Source: Betaproteobacteria bacterium (GTDB taxonomy: Bacteria; Pseudomonadota; Gammaproteobacteria; Burkholderiales; SG8-39). From it: a stretch of 64,000 nt of DNA. The stretch spans positions 93,908 to 157,907 of the forward strand of contig JADJPT010000007.1 of the NCBI GenBank assembly GCA_016713125.1. Direction: 5' to 3'. Both the position numbers and the translations under genes were made by a program. The notes under the pieces are model-generated. The model was not told the origin of the DNA and searched no databases. It saw nothing but the letters and a program-made list of their open reading frames with translations. Below, piece after piece: positions 62,041 through 64,000 of the stretch (within the stretch, counting starts at the first letter, position 1; every line of letters begins with the position of its first letter).

Positions 62041-63211
62041 TCAAACCACGTTCAGTTCCAGCACCGGCTGGCCGCGAGCGATGCGCTCGAAGGCGAGCGG
62101 CGCCAGGTCCAGCGTGCGATAGCCGCCGTGCACGATCAGCTCGGCCACGGCGCGACCCACGGCCGGCGACTGCTGCAGCCCATGGCCCGAGAAACCGTTG
62201 GCGAACACCAGTCCCGGTATCTGCGGATGCGCGCCGACGATGCCGTTGTGGTCGTAGCTGTTGTACTCGTAGTAGCCGGCCCAGGCGCGCGTCTGGCGCA
62301 GCGCCTCGAAGGCCGGCACGCGCGACGCCAGCACGGGCCACAAGCGCTCCTCGAACTGCGCGTGCTCGGGTTCCAGTGGCAGGTCGTCGGCGTCTTCCGA
62401 CTCCGGCGGCGAGATGCCGCAGATGTAGCCGGCGCCTTCCGGCCGGAACCACAGTCCGCTGGTGTCGACCACCAGCGGGCAGGCCGGCAGCGGCGTAAGG
62501 GCAGTCGAACACGAACACGCTGCGGCGACGCGCATGCACCGGCAGTTCGACGCCGGCCCAGGCGGCCACGCGTCGTGCCCAGGCGCCCGCGGCGTTGACC
62601 ACCGTGGCGCACTCGACGCGGCCGCCGTCGGCCAGTCGTACGGCGCGGATGTCCTCACCGACCATCTCGAAACCGTCGGCCTCGGCCTCCAGGTAGCGCG
62701 CCCCCAGCGAGCGCGCCTTGCGACGCAGGGCCTGCAGAAGGCTCCAGCCGTCGAACCAGCCTTCGCCGGACAGGCCCAGCGAGGCCAGCGCCACACCCTC
62801 GGCGGAGATCCACGGGAATCGCGCGCGCAGTTGCTGCGGGTCGAGCAGCGCCACCTCGGCGCCCAGCTCGCTCTGCAACTGGTGATTGCGGCGCAGGACC
62901 GGCTCGCCGGCGCGCGAGGCCAGGAACAGGTAACCGGGTTCGCGCAGGCCGACTTCGGGCCGCTCGCCCTGCACCTCGAGCAGTTCTCCCGCACGCCGCA
63001 GGAATTCCACGCCGTAGCGGCTCAGTTCGATGTTGATGCGCGTGGAGAACTGCTGGCGTATCGAGCTGGCCGACAGGGCCGAGGAGGCGCGCGCGTAGCG
63101 CGGGTCGCGCTCGATGACGACGACCTCGCCGGAGAAGTCCGGATCGGCGCACAGGAAATAGGCGATGGCGCTGCCGATGGCGCCGCCGCCGACGATGGCG
63201 ATGGTTCTTTT
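62041..63211 (-). CDS. FAD-dependent oxidoreductase, DadA/sarcosine oxidase-like (one frameshift)
   Basis: About 390 residues. FAD-binding Rossmann fold at the start: TIAIVGGGAIGSAIAYFL, and EVVVIERDPRYARASSALSASSIRQQFS, followed by EPGYLFLAS and FDGWSLLQALRRKARSLGARYL; the C-terminus has YYEYNSYDHNGIVGAHPQIPGLVFANGFSGHGLQQSPAVGRAVAEL, typical of D-amino-acid or glycine/sarcosine oxidases. One extra T near 62497 shifts the frame at FDCP. It oxidises an amino acid or amine in the cytoplasm. It is divergent from an ornithine cyclodeaminase-like gene 58 bp away, which fits an amino-acid catabolic pair. Confidence 0.82.
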
Positions 63212-63268
63212 CATGTCACGTAACATACCGGCTGTCCGACCCATACGACAAGAACAGGATTCCGCACC

Positions 63269-64000
63269 ATGCATCTGCCTTTCCTTTCCGCCGAACAGGT
63301 GCACGCCGCGCTCGAGGATCGCGCGTTGATCGAAGCCCTGCGCGAGGCGTTCCGCGTCGGCTGCACCGCGCCGCTGCGCCACAGCCACAGCGTGGGCCCG
63401 GAAGGCGAGCGGCTGCTGCTGATGCCGGCCTGGCAGAAGGGCGTCAGCGTGGGCGTCAAGCTGGTCACGGTGTTTCCGGGCAACCGCGCGCGCGGCGTGC
63501 CCACCGTGGGCGCGCTGTACGTGCTGCTCGATGGCGAGACCGGACATCCGCAGGCGCTGATCGACGGCGAGGCGCTGACCTTGCGGCGCACCGCCGCCGC
63601 CTCGGCGCTGGCGGCGGGTTACCTCGCGCGCGCCGACAGCCGTCGCCTGCTGGTGGTCGGCACCGGGGCGCTGGCCCCGCACATGGCGCGCGCGCACTGC
63701 GCCGCGCGGCCCATGGAAGCCGTGATGGTCTGGGGGCGGCGCGCGGAGCGCGCACAGGCGATGGCCGCGGAACTGGTGCGCGCCGGACTGCCCGCGCGAG
63801 CGGTCGACGACCTCGATGCGGCACTCGCGCAGGCCGACATCGTGACCTGCGCGACCACCGCCAGCGGAACCGCCGCTGCGCGGTGCCGCGGCGCGTCCCG
63901 GCACGCACTTCGACCTGGTTGGCGGATTCACCCCGCAGATGCGCGAGGCCGACGACGCGCTGATGGCGCGCGCCGAGGTTTATGTCGATACCTACGCCGG
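63269..64000 (+). CDS. Ornithine cyclodeaminase/mu-crystallin family protein (cut off by the window end, one frameshift)
   Basis: About 244 residues visible from the ATG at 63269. Family pattern: PFLSAEQVHAALEDRALIEALREAF, VGVKLVTVFPGNRARGVPTVGALYVLLDGETG, LIDGEALTLRRTAAASALAAGYLARADSR and LLVVGTGALAPHMARAHCA for the NAD-binding region. Members make proline from ornithine or reduce cyclic ketimines and other 2-oxo amino acids. One extra base near 63872 shifts the frame (TASGT then PLRGAAARPG), after which GGFTPQMREADDALMARAEVYVDTYAG continues to the window end. The neighbouring divergent FAD oxidoreductase suggests amino-acid metabolism. Confidence 0.78.
   Translation, partial: MHLPFLSAEQVHAALEDRALIEALREAFRVGCTAPLRHSHSVGPEGERLLLMPAWQKGVSVGVKLVTVFPGNRARGVPTVGALYVLLDGETGHPQALIDGEALTLRRTAAASALAAGYLARADSRRLLVVGTGALAPHMARAHCAARPMEAVMVWGRRAERAQAMAAELVRAGLPARAVDDLDAALAQADIVTCATTASGTAAARCRGASRHALRPGWRIHPADARGRRRADGARRGLCRYLRR

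Overview
The window is very GC-rich, densely coded DNA from a proteobacterium, most likely a betaproteobacterium of the order Burkholderiales. This rests on a Bug-type tripartite tricarboxylate receptor, orphan TAXI receptors, a histone-H1-like SWIB protein, a tandem double UvrA, QueE with a CX14CX2C cluster motif, and MASE1/PAS kinase plus FixJ signalling. No rRNA, tRNA, CRISPR array, prophage or IS element was recognised.

Layout. 0-5.2 kb: SWIB protein, fructose-1,6-bisphosphatase with a half-size DMT protein, a TauD dioxygenase, and MFS and DMT exporters. 5.2-11 kb: HtpX, a GMC oxidoreductase, a DMT exporter and a DEAD-box RNA helicase with a Gly/Arg/Pro tail. 11-17 kb: FlK-like thioesterase, HDOD protein, cupin, DMT exporter with hydroxypyruvate isomerase, a glycine-zipper lipoprotein, LysE, an SRPBCC protein and small membrane or exported proteins. 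17.3-26 kb: aminopeptidase N, then an island of two paralogous ~9 kDa exported proteins around an exported HELGH protein, a MASE1/PAS histidine kinase with a FixJ-type regulator, a degenerate 6-phosphogluconolactonase-like protein and an ECF sigma factor. 26-31 kb: queE-queD, LVIVD protein, TAXI receptor, AhpD-like protein, thioredoxin-like protein and RidA. 31-38.4 kb: DHA2-type MFS and the double UvrA. 38.5-48.9 kb: RidA, a PDC-hydrolase-like amidohydrolase, damaged DinB, a periplasmic receptor, ankyrin protein, Ala/Lys-rich exported protein, aldose dehydrogenase, EttA, PIN domain protein, methyltransferase and another DMT exporter. 49-56.5 kb: short-chain dehydrogenase, two tandem Tat-exported caspase-like proteins, TPR protein and M48 protease. 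56.6-64 kb: membrane-anchored TAXI protein, Bug receptor, HutD-like protein, SulP-STAS-cNMP protein, FAD oxidoreductase and the start of an ornithine-cyclodeaminase-like gene.

The most interesting structure is at 19.9-26.0 kb. Paired TACGTA/TAAGTA elements, 21-22 bp centre to centre, lie in three intergenic regions around the kinase-regulator pair, two of them before the two small exported-protein genes. They look like binding sites of this two-component system and define a candidate local regulon.

Sequence quality is a major caveat. About 20 genes carry one- or two-base frameshifts, often in homopolymers, and two stretches (30994-31150 and about 46130-46330) are almost pure G/C runs that eat gene ends. 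Most broken genes are therefore more likely sequencing or assembly errors than true pseudogenes.
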